Origin: Ascaris suum | Lineage: Eukaryota > Nematoda > Chromadorea > Rhabditida > Ascarididae | DNA: 64,000 nucleotides | Direction: 5' to 3' | Assembly (NCBI GenBank): GCA_013433145.1 | Contig: CM024174.1 | Location: forward strand, 1,072,583 to 1,136,582 | Shown: piece after piece, positions 1-13,131 of the stretch | Position numbering within the stretch: the first letter of the stretch is position 1 | Layout: each line of letters opens with the position of its first letter | Program-made: the position numbers and the translations under genes | Notes under the pieces: model-generated | Told to the model about the DNA's origin: nothing | Database searches by the model: none | The model's input: only the letters and a program-made list of their open reading frames with translations

Positions 1-1684
1 TCCGAGTTTTTTCTCTTATTTCGAAATATTTAAAAATAAATTTAAAAACATTCTAATCTTCAAAAAAAAAAACCTATCAGTGATGACTAATCGATCAGCT
101 GCCAATTACGTAGTTCTGCTCTCTATCCTATTCTATGAATAAATGTTCAAGTACCATAATTTTTGATTCGGGATGTTGTATATTTTTCGCAATAATTTCC
201 GCAAATTTATTCGGGAATAATATGAAAAAAAAAGAAGCGAAAAATGTGACGCAATGAATAATTGAGATTGCTTCGTTTCGTAGAGGAAATCATATTTCAT
301 TTACAAATAATTTATTAGTATATTCGATGCATATTGTTACATCTGTTTGCTTTACTGCGCCAATTTCTTTATATCGCAATAGCGATTTATTATTTTCTTT
401 TGCAATATCCGGTTTCTTATTGAATCATTTGCTATAAAGTGCATTGTTTCGATGTAATTCATATAATCAGTATTCATTTATTAATAAATTTTAGTAGTTA
501 TTTAATATTGTTATCGATGATTCAGTTAATGTTATCACCTAATATTCCTCTGCTCCCTCTGACACTCCATTACCCCCTCTTCTCCTGCAATTTTTATTAT
601 TTCTCCCCCCCCCCCCTTTTTCTTTTGTTTTAGATAGAATGCTTCGTGCGTTCTCATAGAACATTTATGCTCTTTTTTTTTCTTTTTTAAACACGAACAC
701 TTGTATGATATTTTATTGTTTCAATACTTTCAGAGGATTTAGATCAGTTGCGTTAAATAAAATTGTGCGAAAACAAAATATTTCTAAGATATTTCATAAG
801 CCCAGGGGTTTTATATTGAGGTCATATGGTATGATGTTGTCACAGTGATTGGTGAAGTAGAGTATAAACTGTGTTAGCTATATCTAATACTAAGAAGAAC
901 TGTTGTTAAAATATTGATTTGGGATGGGATGGGTAATGAAGTGTAAAAAATCGAAATTTCAGATTTATTAATGTGATAGAGATATGAAGTATATTGTTGT
1001 TTATAAAAGTTATAAATTATAAAGATTTAAAAAAAAATTATTTGCATATATATATAGATTAAAGAGGAAATTTCTTTTATTTATTTATTTTTTTGAATTC
1101 AATAAAAAGCAAAAAATATTTGTTCATTACATTAAAATGTTTTCTTATTTTCACAATTTTTGAAATTATGCTTCCTTTTTTTTTCTCTCAACATTTCAAA
1201 TTTTTATTTTTTTCGTGGTTTTTTTTTAGCTTATAAAATAGGCTTGAAAAATTTTAATATGTAATGTAAAGTTTCAAATCTAGTTAATTCATGAGCGAAT
1301 TTGTTTAGCTATTTGTCTAAAAAAATTCTGATGATATTTATGATTCATTAAATTTAATGGGGGGTTTTATTTTTCAAAGTGTACTTGTAAATTAAAATAT
1401 ATAAAGAAAAAAGATTTTTAACTCATTGAGTATTCCAAAAAGAATTGAAATAATTCTCTATGTTTTTTCATGTGTTAGACTATTTATTTATCAAGAATCA
1501 CTGAATGAATTGATGATCGAAATATAAAATTCGAAAATCAAACGAAATTTTTATATTGAATTAAAAAAAAAATTTTTTTTTTTTATTTATTCGATTTTTT
1601 TAGAAAAATGCATACCGTACAAATGAAATTGTCTACGTTTTAAGTATTCATTCTTCTATAAAGTGCTCACAGTGAGATTGATAG
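1..1684. other. No gene seen
   Basis: AT-rich DNA with poly-T and poly-A runs and a 12-base C run at 605-616. No splice-bounded open segment stands out. Confidence 0.6.
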
Positions 1685-2077
1685 TTAACGCAATAGCATA
1701 ATCGCATATGATGATTCTTTTATAAATGAATTATGCGAGAATTTTTTATTTTTTTTAATGGAATTCTTTAATGTAATGTTTTTCTTTTTAAATTTTTCTA
1801 TGAAAGGTAATAAATAAGTTTTCCACCCCGCAATTATTATAGATATTTTTCGCAAATAGCACATTTGTTTTATTTGGAATGAAGCTATAAATGGTGGAGT
1901 ATATATTGAGGTACACGAAAAGAGGTAATCAGTAAAACATAATCGATGCGATTTTTTTGGATTTTTGACCATTTTTGTCCAACAGATTTCGTTTATGCTG
2001 AAAGTTAACTCATTGCGAATTTTGTCCCATATAATTTTGCACTCATCCGCAATTTGCTTGCGCATCTGTTGATTCAA
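1685..2077 (-). CDS. Weak candidate ORF, 130 codons
   Basis: The longest open frame in the first 5 kb. The first 45 residues look protein-like (MRKQIADECKIIWDKIRNEL), but the C-terminal half is lysine/asparagine/phenylalanine-rich, as expected from A-rich DNA. No domain, no clear splice sites. It could contain one real exon near 1950-2077 or be chance. Confidence 0.2.
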   Translation of the reverse strand: MNQQMRKQIADECKIIWDKIRNELTFSINEICWTKMVKNPKKSHRLCFTDYLFSCTSIYTPPFIASFQIKQMCYLRKISIIIAGWKTYLLPFIEKFKKKNITLKNSIKKNKKFSHNSFIKESSYAIMLLR

Positions 2078-2244
2078 CTAGCAAGCGAATAATCGATCAA
2101 TAATATTTTAGAAAATAGTAAATCAAATAATTTTCTTCTCATTTTTATCTTTAAAAAAAGTTAGCAATATTTTATTATAACTTTCATGGGATCCATTAAA
2201 AAAGAATTTTTAACTCTTTATGAGAATCATTTATAAATGAGCGG

Positions 2245-2267
2245 AAGTACATTTCATAAATGTACTT
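2245..2267. repeat. 10-bp hairpin
   Basis: AAGTACATTT and AAATGTACTT around a CAT loop. Short, possibly chance in AT-rich DNA. Confidence 0.5.
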
Positions 2268-4099
2268 TATTATTGACAGGAAATAAAAAAGAAGAAGAGA
2301 AAAACATTGATATTATAACCATTTTAATATTTGCAAACAAATAAAAATAGTTTTTAACATTATGATTAATAGTTGGGTGATTTTCGAACAGCTAGATAAG
2401 GAAAGAGCGGAAAAAAATTGTGCAGAGGTTGATCACATGAAGAGCGAGCACTTCTCTTCTATATATATATGTGAAGGAAATTGCCATCGGATGACGATAA
2501 TCGCTAATAGTACTTCACAAAGCGTTGAAGGGATTTTATTCCACTTTCGTCTTTTATCTATTACGAAGGAACAACTTGCAAGGGGCAGTCCTTACAGGTT
2601 ATAATCATTAATCTCTAACACCTGTGTGATATATGACCATACACGTGCACCATCAAGCAGTGTTGGTTTTCCGCTTGCACAGTTTAATGTGCTGCCTCAT
2701 AGTTTTTTTCCGAACAAATGAAGGCGGAAAAAATAATCAGTACTTGAATATATTAGGCAAGCTAGAGAGAGGTAGTTTAACTATATATTCGAAGAAAGTA
2801 ATAGATCACCTTGTGAGTTTTTCTAAAGTTTTTCTTTTCATTCAATTTTTTTCTATATATCAACGAAACCATGTCGTTTTATTTGCGAATACGAATAAAT
2901 ATGCGACAAAGTTGAAAAAAAAATTGACGGTAGGAAAAACTTATATTCCTCCGAAAACATTTTTATTGGATAAAAGAGATTTTTTCTTTGAACAAAAATA
3001 GTTGAGCCACTTCAACGAATGGAAGGCGACTATTGATTATCAATGTTGTAAGTACGGCTTAAGCGGTATCTTATCAGTGTTTTTTTTGGATACAAGGTTT
3101 AAATAATTCTTTTGAGCATTATTCCTGTATTTTTTTGCTCTTTTTTTCGTTAATCAACTGATCCTCAATGCACATTTGTGTACTATCGTTGTTGATTTTA
3201 TTCTATTTTATAGGGATAGATATTATTTTCTGAATTGATGGCAGTTAGGTTTATTGTGCAGTAAGAATGAGAAAGAAAAAGTAAGAGAATAACTTTGGCA
3301 GTTTGGTTGCTTAAGCAGTGAGGATGAAAAAGAAAGAGTGAAAGGATAACGTTGAAGAGTATGATCTTGAGAAACGAGAACGAAGTATCTTAGTGATGCA
3401 TCATAGCAAAACATAGACTATAACATATGGAATGATTTGATGGGAAACTTTTTTCTTCACAAATTTGATAGAAAGTAATCTAACGTGATGAATAGTGAAA
3501 TTATTGAACGATGCTAAAAATTTCTATTTCGAAAGTTTTTTATACCTCGTTCCTAATCTATTAAAGCAAGTCATTTTTTCGTAATTTTATGTTAGAGAGT
3601 AGAGATGATGAAGAAGTTTTCATTGAGAGGAGGGGACGGGAGGAATTAGATTGATGTTGTTGTTTCTTCTCGCCAAAAAAATTTATTTTTGGGAGGGGGG
3701 GGGGGAATGAAAGGGAAGAATTTTTTCCATCTGGTTCTGAAACGCTCAAAGTTGCTTAAATAAAGTGATTATAGTTTATTGTCTTATTAATAAAAATTTC
3801 TTGGGAATCTCACGTTAATTTCTGCAACTTAGGCGTATTTATCAATGAGTTAATTTTTTATACTCATGCCGTATCCTTATTTATAAGAAAATATTGCGGT
3901 CTACAAACGGTGATTCTCAGCATTTAACCAGCAGTGTATCGTTTTAAATATTGGAGAAGGGGCGATTATAGGAGGGGGGGGGGGGGCGACGAAAGTGATC
4001 GCGAAGAGAAGGCGACGGTTCCGAGTGTAACAGTTAAAAAAAACGAATTATCTGAACAAACCTACTGCAGCAGCTATATCTTTGTGTGGATTTCTCTCA

Positions 4100-4310
4100 T
4101 GTGAACATTGATTGCAAATTGCAAATTTTCTATTGGCGCTTTCATTGCAATCTTCTCAACAATTGCATTTGTTAGTTATGCTTTTGCATCTACTCCAATA
4201 TTTGCATTGTAACTATAAGTTGTAACATGCAAAGTAGATTGCAGTTGCATTGTAACTAGATTGCAATTGCAATTCATCAACATGCAAAGAATATTTCTTT
4301 ATGCGTTTAT
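4100..4310. repeat. TGCAA/TTGCA-rich patch
   Basis: At least ten TTGCA or TGCAA words within 200 bp, including ATTGCAATTGCAATTC and GCAAATTGCAAATT. Similar patches recur near 11570, 16680, 17210 and 48310-48480. Confidence 0.6.
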
Positions 4311-5426
4311 TAGTTAATGTTGAAATGGGTTAGTTCCTTCCCTTCTTCCACCTTCCGAGCCATCACCACCAATTAAAGGCGATAGAACTCGGCGCCATTC
4401 GCTTTTATCCGAGAATCATTCGGTCGTAATTTTTATATAGCTCAGAGAGCATTCGGATTTATTGTCGTTTGCAGATTAATGAAGAGTGCCTTATTTGTTA
4501 AACTTATTGCGCATATTTCAAGGTTCACATGGAGATATTTTTTTTTCTGAAGTAGTAGACTTAAAATATTCATAATTTTATACAACAACAAATGAAAAAT
4601 GCAATTGGTTGAGTTTTTTTTTTAAAATTGATTTTATTTTATTGTATTTTATGGTAGCATATTTGTATATTCATCAATAAATGTTTGAATATTTTTTCTG
4701 TTTATTAATTTTTTTCATATAATTATAATTTATATTAATTTTTTTCGTAGTTCAATTGCATATGCATATTTTAATATTCGTATGCATGAACATAGAACTA
4801 CTATTTAAAAAAACTACTATAAGTGGCAATAGTTCTACACTATAATTAGAACTATCGTAAGAAGATGATGTTTGTAGTGTTTATATAGCTAAAACGATAG
4901 AAATGATCGTGACTCCACTTTAAAGAGCCTATGTTTTTTGTATTTCAAGCAACGAGTTTTAATTCTTATACCAATATATAATCGACTTATATCAATCAAA
5001 GAATCAAATAAACCACCAATTAAATAACTATTTTTGATTCTTACGTCCTTTAACATTTATATATTCATTCCTTGTAAATAGTTGAAGTTTTTTTCCCATA
5101 AAGCGTTTCTTGTATGTATATGTATATATGTGTATTGTTTTGGTATTTAACTGGCGAAATTTTTACGTATAAAGAATGCTTGCGTTATGCTAAACTTCAC
5201 CATAGGCGATCCGAAAATCGACAGTGCGAACGCTGATCGTTACATTCAATCTGGGATTCTAGAGTGTAGTTCTGCTGCAGTTAGATTTTTTTGTGCACAA
5301 AAGATCTTACATGTCGTTTGTTGAAATTCAGAGGTTATCCTAAACGGATATTTTATTTCATGGGTGCAAGCGTTTTATTTTTCATCGCCAATCTTTTGTG
5401 ATGTGGTAGTTAAGAGTTTTGCGAAG

Positions 5427-5572
5427 TTTTGTGATGTAGGACCTCTTTTTTTGCCGATTACATGATATGACATTTTTGTGATTACCTGGCAGGACATCTT
5501 CTTTGCCGGTTACACTGCAGAAACTCTTTGCGATTATCTGGCTGGATATCTACTTTATGGTTACATGTTAGT
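5427..5572. repeat. Degenerate tandem repeat of about 48 bp, three copies
   Basis: Three imperfect units of the form TTTGTGATTA-CTGG-GGACATCT-CTTTGCCGGTTACA, at about 5427-5472, 5473-5524 and 5525-5572. The last two share most positions; the first is more diverged. Confidence 0.7.
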
Positions 5573-6165
5573 ACCGCCATATTTGTAGTCTCATAATAGG
5601 ATCTTTGTTCTCTATTTTTCTAAAGAGGCGGCGGTTTGACTGAGAAAAGCTATGGCGCCATCACTTCGCCCTTTGACCATAGGTGGCTTGCTTTTATTTG
5701 CACCGCCCTCTTCCGGTCTTTTGCACATTCAGTTACTCTCTCTCTTCCTCGTTCATTTTTATGCTATCGTTTGTGCACGTTCACTTCGGCAAACGTTCAT
5801 AATGTGCCAAGCTGTTCACATTGCTCGGTCGTGGTTTTTATGCATTATTATAGGCTCGATAAAGAGCGTCTTTTTTATTTCTTCCGCTTGCAATTCCGCA
5901 AGTGATTCGAGGGGAATTCCCCCTTTTCATTTGCTTTGTTCGCCGTGATACTATTGAAGTTTTATTTCCTTTCAAGCAGCTTCCTTTGTAAGACGATTTT
6001 TTTTCTTTGAATGTCTTTAGCCGACGTTGATGCTAAAGGTTAGGATTTCTGCCTTAACAAATATCTTTAATGACCTCTTCTTAGCTATTGTTCAACGCCT
6101 CTCCGAACAACAACTCTTTGTTGTGTAGGTCGTATAGTGGTTTGTTGATGTTCATGAGGATTTAT

Positions 6166-6395
6166 ATCCTATGATGTTACAATGGATCTGGAGGATCCCG
6201 ACGGGATGCTACGATGTTACGACGGGATCCAAGGATGTTTTGATAGAATCCTAGGATTTTTTGATAGAATCTTGTGATGTACGACGGAATCCTTCGATAT
6301 AACGACAGAATCGACGATATCCCGATAGAATCCTATGTTGTCAGGACAAAATCTACGGTGTTACGACGAAATTCTAAGATGTGATACAGAATTCC
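6166..6395. repeat. Degenerate minisatellite, 20-21 bp unit, about 11 copies
   Basis: Consensus close to ATCCTANGATGTTACGACAG plus A/G. Successive units begin ATCCT, ATCTG, ATGCT, ATCCA, ATCCT, ATCTT, ATCCT, ATCGA, ATCCT, ATCTA, ATTCT. Each has diverged by several substitutions, indicating an old array. It has no long open frame. Confidence 0.85.
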
Positions 6396-9300
6396 GCAAG
6401 AATTTATTAATTCCTCGTCACAATCAAAGATCAAATATTTTATACAATTGGAGTTCGGTTTTTAGAAGGAGGCGCATATTGTATTGAAACGTAGAATCGT
6501 TTCCTCTAATTTTTTTTTCTTGGATAACGGCAAAAAGTTTCGATTCCGATTTCGATTATCTCATTTAAATGAAATTATTTACGCTCAGAATTTGCCAAAT
6601 TTTCGAATAGATATACAAATTCGACTGATGCGCTCTTTTATTCATCGTTTATCATTCAGCTTTTTTTTTCGCAACAACAATTAAATAATCGAAATCCGAT
6701 TTTTTTTCTAGTTAATTTTCTAGTTTTAAATTTCGATCCAGTTTTAATTCATTCAAAAAGAATTTATTCCCGTATGCAATTTTTCTTTTTTTTTTTGGTA
6801 TGCTTATGAAAAGATTTTCCGATCAAATCGTTATTAGTTGACCAAAATATATGTCTTTTCTATTGAAATGAAAAAGAAAGTTTTTTTTTGCTAACTATAC
6901 TCTGCAATTAGCAGTTGTATTATTGATTTATATTACTGTAGTTATTTATATTATTGGTGAGAATTTTTCATTAACGGTTAATAGGGAGTATTTTTTTTCC
7001 TCCGATTTCTTTTGTTTTTTTAGTTCTTTGATTTATTTCTTTCTTTTTTTGCACTCAATTTTGCATCGTGCATATAGCATTTTTTTCGGATTTCTTAAGT
7101 TTCAATTTTTGCAACGTCTATGCCTTTCCTTTCCCATCTGTTTCCCTTTCCCCCACCTCTCCCCCTTCCTCTATGTAATCCACTTTAATTCTCTATTTTT
7201 AATTCGCTTAATAATTGCTCACCGATCTCATTCTAATACTTCATTTAGTTTTTTTTTTGGCTCTCAAAACGTAGGTGTTTTTATAGTTGTACGAGGATGT
7301 TTTATTGTATATATACATACAATGGAAAAACAAATATTCGTTGTTCGTTAATCTGATACACTTCTATATTTCAATAGATGTACAGTAAATGATATTGTTT
7401 ATAATAAAGTGGAAAAATGTTTTTAAATGAAACGCGATGTTTTTAATAAAGGTGTTTTAATTAAAGTGTGCAAATTAGCTAAAATATATACCTCTATCCA
7501 AGAAGTAAAATTATACGTGGCGGACTGATATTGATATTTTTTATGATGAGAATATCATTTATTGATTATTTATATATTAACGAAAATCGTTTCTTCTATT
7601 TCATTGTTTTACGTCGCTGTTTTATTTTGTTTTTCTCCTTTCTTGATATCCATAAAATATAAGAGAGCTTCTGGATTTCATCCTGCCGGTGCATTGTTAA
7701 AATCTTTGATTATGAGGGTACAAGTACGAGGGAAGTTAGTAATAGTAATAATAATAATAATTAATGATATGAAGTTTAATTTTATTGGTAATTTTATTTG
7801 TGTTGAAAAATTGTCAAGGAACGATTCGAAGATCATCACCGTCGAGATCGAGTTATTCCAACCTCACACGTGCAGTTTTTTTTAGAAAGAGTGAAGTGAA
7901 GTGAGTGAATAGCAGCTCTATCATCTGAGCATCTTATCACTACCTCAGTCTTGGGAAGACCGTTGTGATCAGCGGCTCTTCTATTATGTTATCGATTGAT
8001 CAATGCGATACGATTCCGTTGATCAGTTCAAAATGTCAAATGAGCTGGGCACGTCGATTCGTTTATCATTCAAAGGTTGGTCAAACAGTTGTTTCGGAAT
8101 TACATGCTCAATGCATCTATTCATTTCTCTTTTGGAATTTTCCGAATCCAATGTTTAATATGAATAGAAAGATGTTGCATTTACGATCGTCGATTGTAAT
8201 TTTCTAAGTCCAAAAGTCCGATCGATAGGTGAAATTTTCTTTGGCATATTTAAATTATTGAAGTCATTTCCGATATATAGAGAAATAAAAAAATTCGCGT
8301 AGCAAAAGTTTAAGAATAGCTGACGTACAATGTTTCCGGGCCTATATGATTGACTTCGATTATATGAATGGGGCTTCAATCGTTCTTTCGTCTCAGTTGT
8401 CATAAGTATGATGTGATAGGAAAATTTTGCTCACAAATAAGAATTTTTCAACCAAGATGTTTGTCTCTTCAATCATACCTATCCACCATCGAGGGAAATT
8501 ATAAATCGCAGGAAATTTTTAAAGAATGCTTGATATTGAGGAAGGGGATATTTTCCGTCGATTTCGTCAGTGGTTACAATTATCTCATCCAGAACAGTCA
8601 CCTGATCCAGACTTTGTGGAGCACATTTTCTTCAAAAAATTTCTTATTAATATACAGAAGTGATGAACATAGGGAAATTATTCCCCGCCTCGTTCCCTCC
8701 CCCCTCCCCCCTCAAAAAACGGAGGAAATATGCGAGAGAAGAGGAAGAATAGGAGGCTTAGAGAAAAGCTGTTTTGGAGAGGGGGTGGGGAAGGAAGGAG
8801 AGTCTAACCACTCGATATTATACATAAGCGAATTTTTTTTCTGAACATATAATTTTGCTACCCGCATAAATGAAATGAACTTAACTGTTGAGTGTGAACT
8901 TATGAAATGCCGCATTTTCGAATTATAGAGGAGAATAAAAAGAATATTAATAAAAGAATATAATAAAGTTACTGAATATAAAAGAATAAAAAGAGTGCAT
9001 ATTCAAATATTAATGAAAGATATATAAAAACAATCGAATTCAAATTTTTCTAATGTTTTTATCAAGTACGATAACGACGAACGAGATTTCAAAAAACTTT
9101 CCAAGAGTATACAGATCGAAAATTTTTTGGAGTGAATTGGATTAGAGAGAGAGACGTTCAACTAGGTTAGAAAAAAAGCTCAAAAAAAATTTTTTTTTTT
9201 TAAATTCATGAACATTTCAATTTTTAATGTGAATTCACTTGTGAATTGGTTCAATTACGCAATTTTGAGAGCTTGTTCAGTGTTCAATAAATGAGTAAAA

Positions 9301-11085
9301 ATATTCTCTAAGGGGAAGAAATGTTTTTCAAAATTTTATATGACTCATTGCATCCGTCCACTCAATACGTTTGAATTAGCATATTCACAAACAATATTTT
9401 TTTAATGAGCGGAATTTTAAAAAAAAAGAAACAAAGAAAAACGATTATTAAAAAAAAAGAAACGATTATTTATGAAAGAAAAAAAATTCATTTTGAAGCG
9501 ATTAAAAAAAAACAACTAAATCTCATTACCATAATCACGAGGAAATAGATAAAATTAATAATTTAAAAGAAGTTTTATTTTTTGAAATTCATTTAATATA
9601 TAAATTATTAATGACTAATTTTCTTTCAACAATTATTTATTGCTAATTAACGTTTTATACGTTCGTTGATTTTTTGGTTTTCAAAAAAAAACATTACCAA
9701 GTTTTTCGTTTCACTTCTTTCTTTTCACTTTCTTTCTTTATAACCGAAAAAGGAATGAAATTTATAATATTTATGTTCAATTTTATACTTTTATATTCTT
9801 TTCAAATAAAAAATAAATAAATAAATAAATCTTTTTCCGTCCAACTTCTTCATGAAATTCAAAATTTATTGATGCAAATATTTAATTGAAGGCGATTGAT
9901 TCGTTTGTAAGAGTTAATAAATATTGAGCATTTATTATTCACTAGAAATTTTCATTCATCTCCCAGTTCTGTCTTTAAAATATCTCACTTTTGTCATTAA
10001 GACCATTGTGTAAAAAAAAATCCGCATTGCGCCTAGTTCCGTAGGATTTTATCTCTTTTTTTTTGATTGATTGATAAAGCGTTCCCGTTAAATTTGATTC
10101 TTCAATAAAAAATTATTTCAACACAATAACATAATATATAACAAGTATAATTGTAGGATAATGGATGTGTCCATATATGGGTGAGGGAGGGGGGGGGGGG
10201 GGAGTAAAGGGAGGAGGGAGGGAGTATGGGAAAATGCGAACAATTGTGTCTTATTTATCTGAGAAGAAATCTTCTCTTATTGCTGCACAAGCGGAAAATT
10301 TGCGACATAACGAATGGTTGAGATGTTTCAAAAAGCGACAATATCCTCATAATGATTTATTTCGTTACATTGATTTGTCAGAAATCTATATGATGTTGCG
10401 ATTAGTTTTTTTTTATTCTTTAAGGCTTCAAACAGTCTATTGTCAGTATTATCACCTTCAAATAAAACCTTTTCAAAAGTTTTAAGCGAGACCGTTTTTC
10501 CACCTCCATCATCCCCTCCTTCCTCCTCCCAAGCTTCCCCCCCCCTTCCCTTCTTGCCTCCTTTTTTTATTTTTTCCTTGTTGATTTCTTGTTTTTCTTG
10601 TACGAATGTAGTCGATTTCAGTTAAAATACGAACATAAAAGTGTTCTAAAAATATTGCATTACAAATGTTACAGTTTCTGGATTGTAATTTAATGCAGAA
10701 GTGTTCTATCATATCGTGGAAAATCCTTGACTCCAGAGATTTTACCAGATGCTATACACCATTTGCGCTTACCATATAACCAATCAGTGGCAACATTGTT
10801 TCCTCCTTCACAACAGTATTGTTTGTTGGTTTGATTAAGGTCGAATTGGTGGCAGAAGAGTGGGGAAGGGGAGGGGGAGGCAAATTGCTCTGATGCTCAG
10901 TGCTCCTTCGTTTAACACGTCAGCTATTTTTAGCCATCAATTTTTTTTTCCTCTAGTCGTGATTGAAGTACCTGCCAAGATCACGCTTCCACTCTCACTC
11001 TCCCCAAGAAATACACAATAAGTCTAGATTATAAAATAATGAATTTCTCATTTATTTCTAGGACTGTATGTGACATCTCTATTTA

Positions 11086-11088
<3 letters not shown>

Positions 11089-11180
<92 letters not shown>
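11089..11180. repeat. (AT)n microsatellite, 92 bp
   Basis: Uninterrupted alternating AT. The overlapping translated frame (Tyr-Ile)n is an artefact. Confidence 0.95.
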
Positions 11181-11182
<2 letters not shown>

Positions 11183-13110
11183 TGTATATTGTTTTGTATT
11201 AAATCTTTGATGCATTTATGTAAATTTGTTTCTCGAAAGTTCATTTTAAACTTTAAACAAAGGCGGTTTTTTTTTCAACGAAGAAAGCACTCTTGGACTT
11301 TAATATTGTTTGTAAAGTGACGACATTACGTGTCATCTTTATTCATCGGTATTCTTTATGAGCGATTCCCAATTGAGTTCGCTACTATCAAACAGCTGGC
11401 ATTTCTTAAATGTGATTAGTGAGGTATGCGAATTGCAAAGAGAAAAAAAAAAACAAGAGCATTTATATATAATTTATTGATTAGCTCACAATGTTAATGT
11501 TGCGTCAATTCACTTTTACTAATTTTTTTTTTTTCATTAGTTTTTCTGAATTATTTATTTCTCCATTAAAAAATTGCAATTGCAGAAATGCGTTGCAAAA
11601 ATTTAATTCCAAAAAATTGATTACATTACAAAAATTGCAAAAATTGGCATCAATTTTCTACAATATAGTTGGTAAAAAAATCGATCATTAATATTGTTTG
11701 ATGAAATATTAGTTAAATCGAATTAAAATTAAGGTAACGTTAGTTAATGAAGATATATCGGTTCATTAGAATTAGTATAATTCGTTCTAATTTTAATTAA
11801 ATTCAACATTCAAATATTGTTGATTATGTAAGCAACGTAATTGGATTTTGAGATAACCGTTGAAAGTTTGCATTTTGCATATTGCTCAATGCTTGCAAAA
11901 AAGAGAACGGAAAAAGTTGAGAGAGAAAAAGAAAAAATTGAAAAATTTTTGAAATATAACGCAGATGAATTTAATTCCAATTAAACATTTGCAGCTAGAT
12001 GTGAATTAAATACTAACAAAGTAAATCAGTGAAACGAGTATTTAATTTTACAAATTATATTTATACCTAAATTTTACAGTTGTATTTATTTTAATCAAAA
12101 AATTTATTTTTTTTTAAATTAAATAAATTTGCAAATTATTTCAATTTAATCACATGATTCAGCACTAGGATTATGCTATTTGCGTTGTTCTATTTCTACG
12201 ACGAATGAGATGGTGTTGCGCACAGCAGACACACAGACACACATATTGCCTGGCTAAAGAGAAATGTTATTGCCTGTTGGGTCTTCTTCTCTTAACTGTT
12301 GTTGATCTTTAATGTGTCATTTTAAAATACTCCGAGTGAATTTTTAACTGCTAACTAAGTTACTAAGAGAATTATTGGGCAATTAGATATTACTGAAATG
12401 ATTAGATATGCAAATGAAAACTTTTATAGAAATTAACTTAAGAACTTATTATAATTTATATTCAAATCTTTCATCTATATTTTATGCCTATGCCTCTGAT
12501 AGAGTAAATTTATTCCAAGTATTCACTCATTCATCCAAAAAAAAAAGAATGATTATTCCTAAAATCTATTGAAAATTAATTCGTTATGAGTCGAATCCAG
12601 CCTATATATATACAATCATGCGAAAACTTTTTATTTCACTCTGCGAATATATTCGGTTTCTGTATTCAAATTTCAAAGTATCGGTTGAAACGATGAAAAA
12701 AAATTTTTTTTCAGGAAAGAATTCCATCGCAATCAAAAAAAAAATTCTTAAAAAAATTCTCCATTGTTGTGAAAAAAAAATGGAAATTTTTATTGAGGAC
12801 AGGGAACGCAAAAGTATTGCCAAATATCCTAATTCGACAATTGTTTTATTAGATTTTAGCTGAAAATTCAAATCACTTTGGTCATCTTAATTCTGTCAAA
12901 TTTCAGAATATGTTAATTTAGAAGTGTTTATATTAGCAATATTGGTTTCTATTGATGCGATAGCAAAATTGTCCTATCCTTTCCCAAGGAAAAAAAAAAC
13001 TTCCCGCGGATTTACCTGGCACTGTTTACTTTTCAGATTTTGATTAACAACACTGTTATCTCAGGACGAGACGCTTTCCCGACCTTTTCGTCTCTTTGGG
13101 AGGGTGGGGT

Positions 13111-13131
13111 GGGGGGGGGGGGGGGGGGGGG
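13111..13131 (+). repeat. 21-base G run
   Basis: The longest of several pure G runs, embedded in GGGAGGGTGGGG-type sequence. Confidence 0.9.

Larger units (their letters stand above)
2078..5426. other. Mostly non-coding
   Basis: Contains two short open frames (2362-2604, 2633-3001) without protein-like composition, G runs at 3695-3705 and 3974-3986, and a TGCAA-rich patch. At 5180-5300 both strands have a short coding-like stretch; on the - strand it is bounded by ctaactgcag and ATG|gtgaag (QNYTLESQIECNDQRS), too little to call. Confidence 0.5.

Noticed and set aside
5652..5948. 98-codon hydrophobic + ORF (two overlapping frames open)
   Set aside because: Neither frame is favoured by splice sites or codon bias; left unannotated.
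6923..7351. 142-codon + ORF
   Set aside because: Phe/Leu/Ser-rich product of poly-T DNA, no splice or domain support.
11039..11320. 93-codon + ORF; likewise 17842-18090 (-) and 24802-24984 (-)
   Set aside because: Mostly (Tyr-Ile)n from (AT)n microsatellites.
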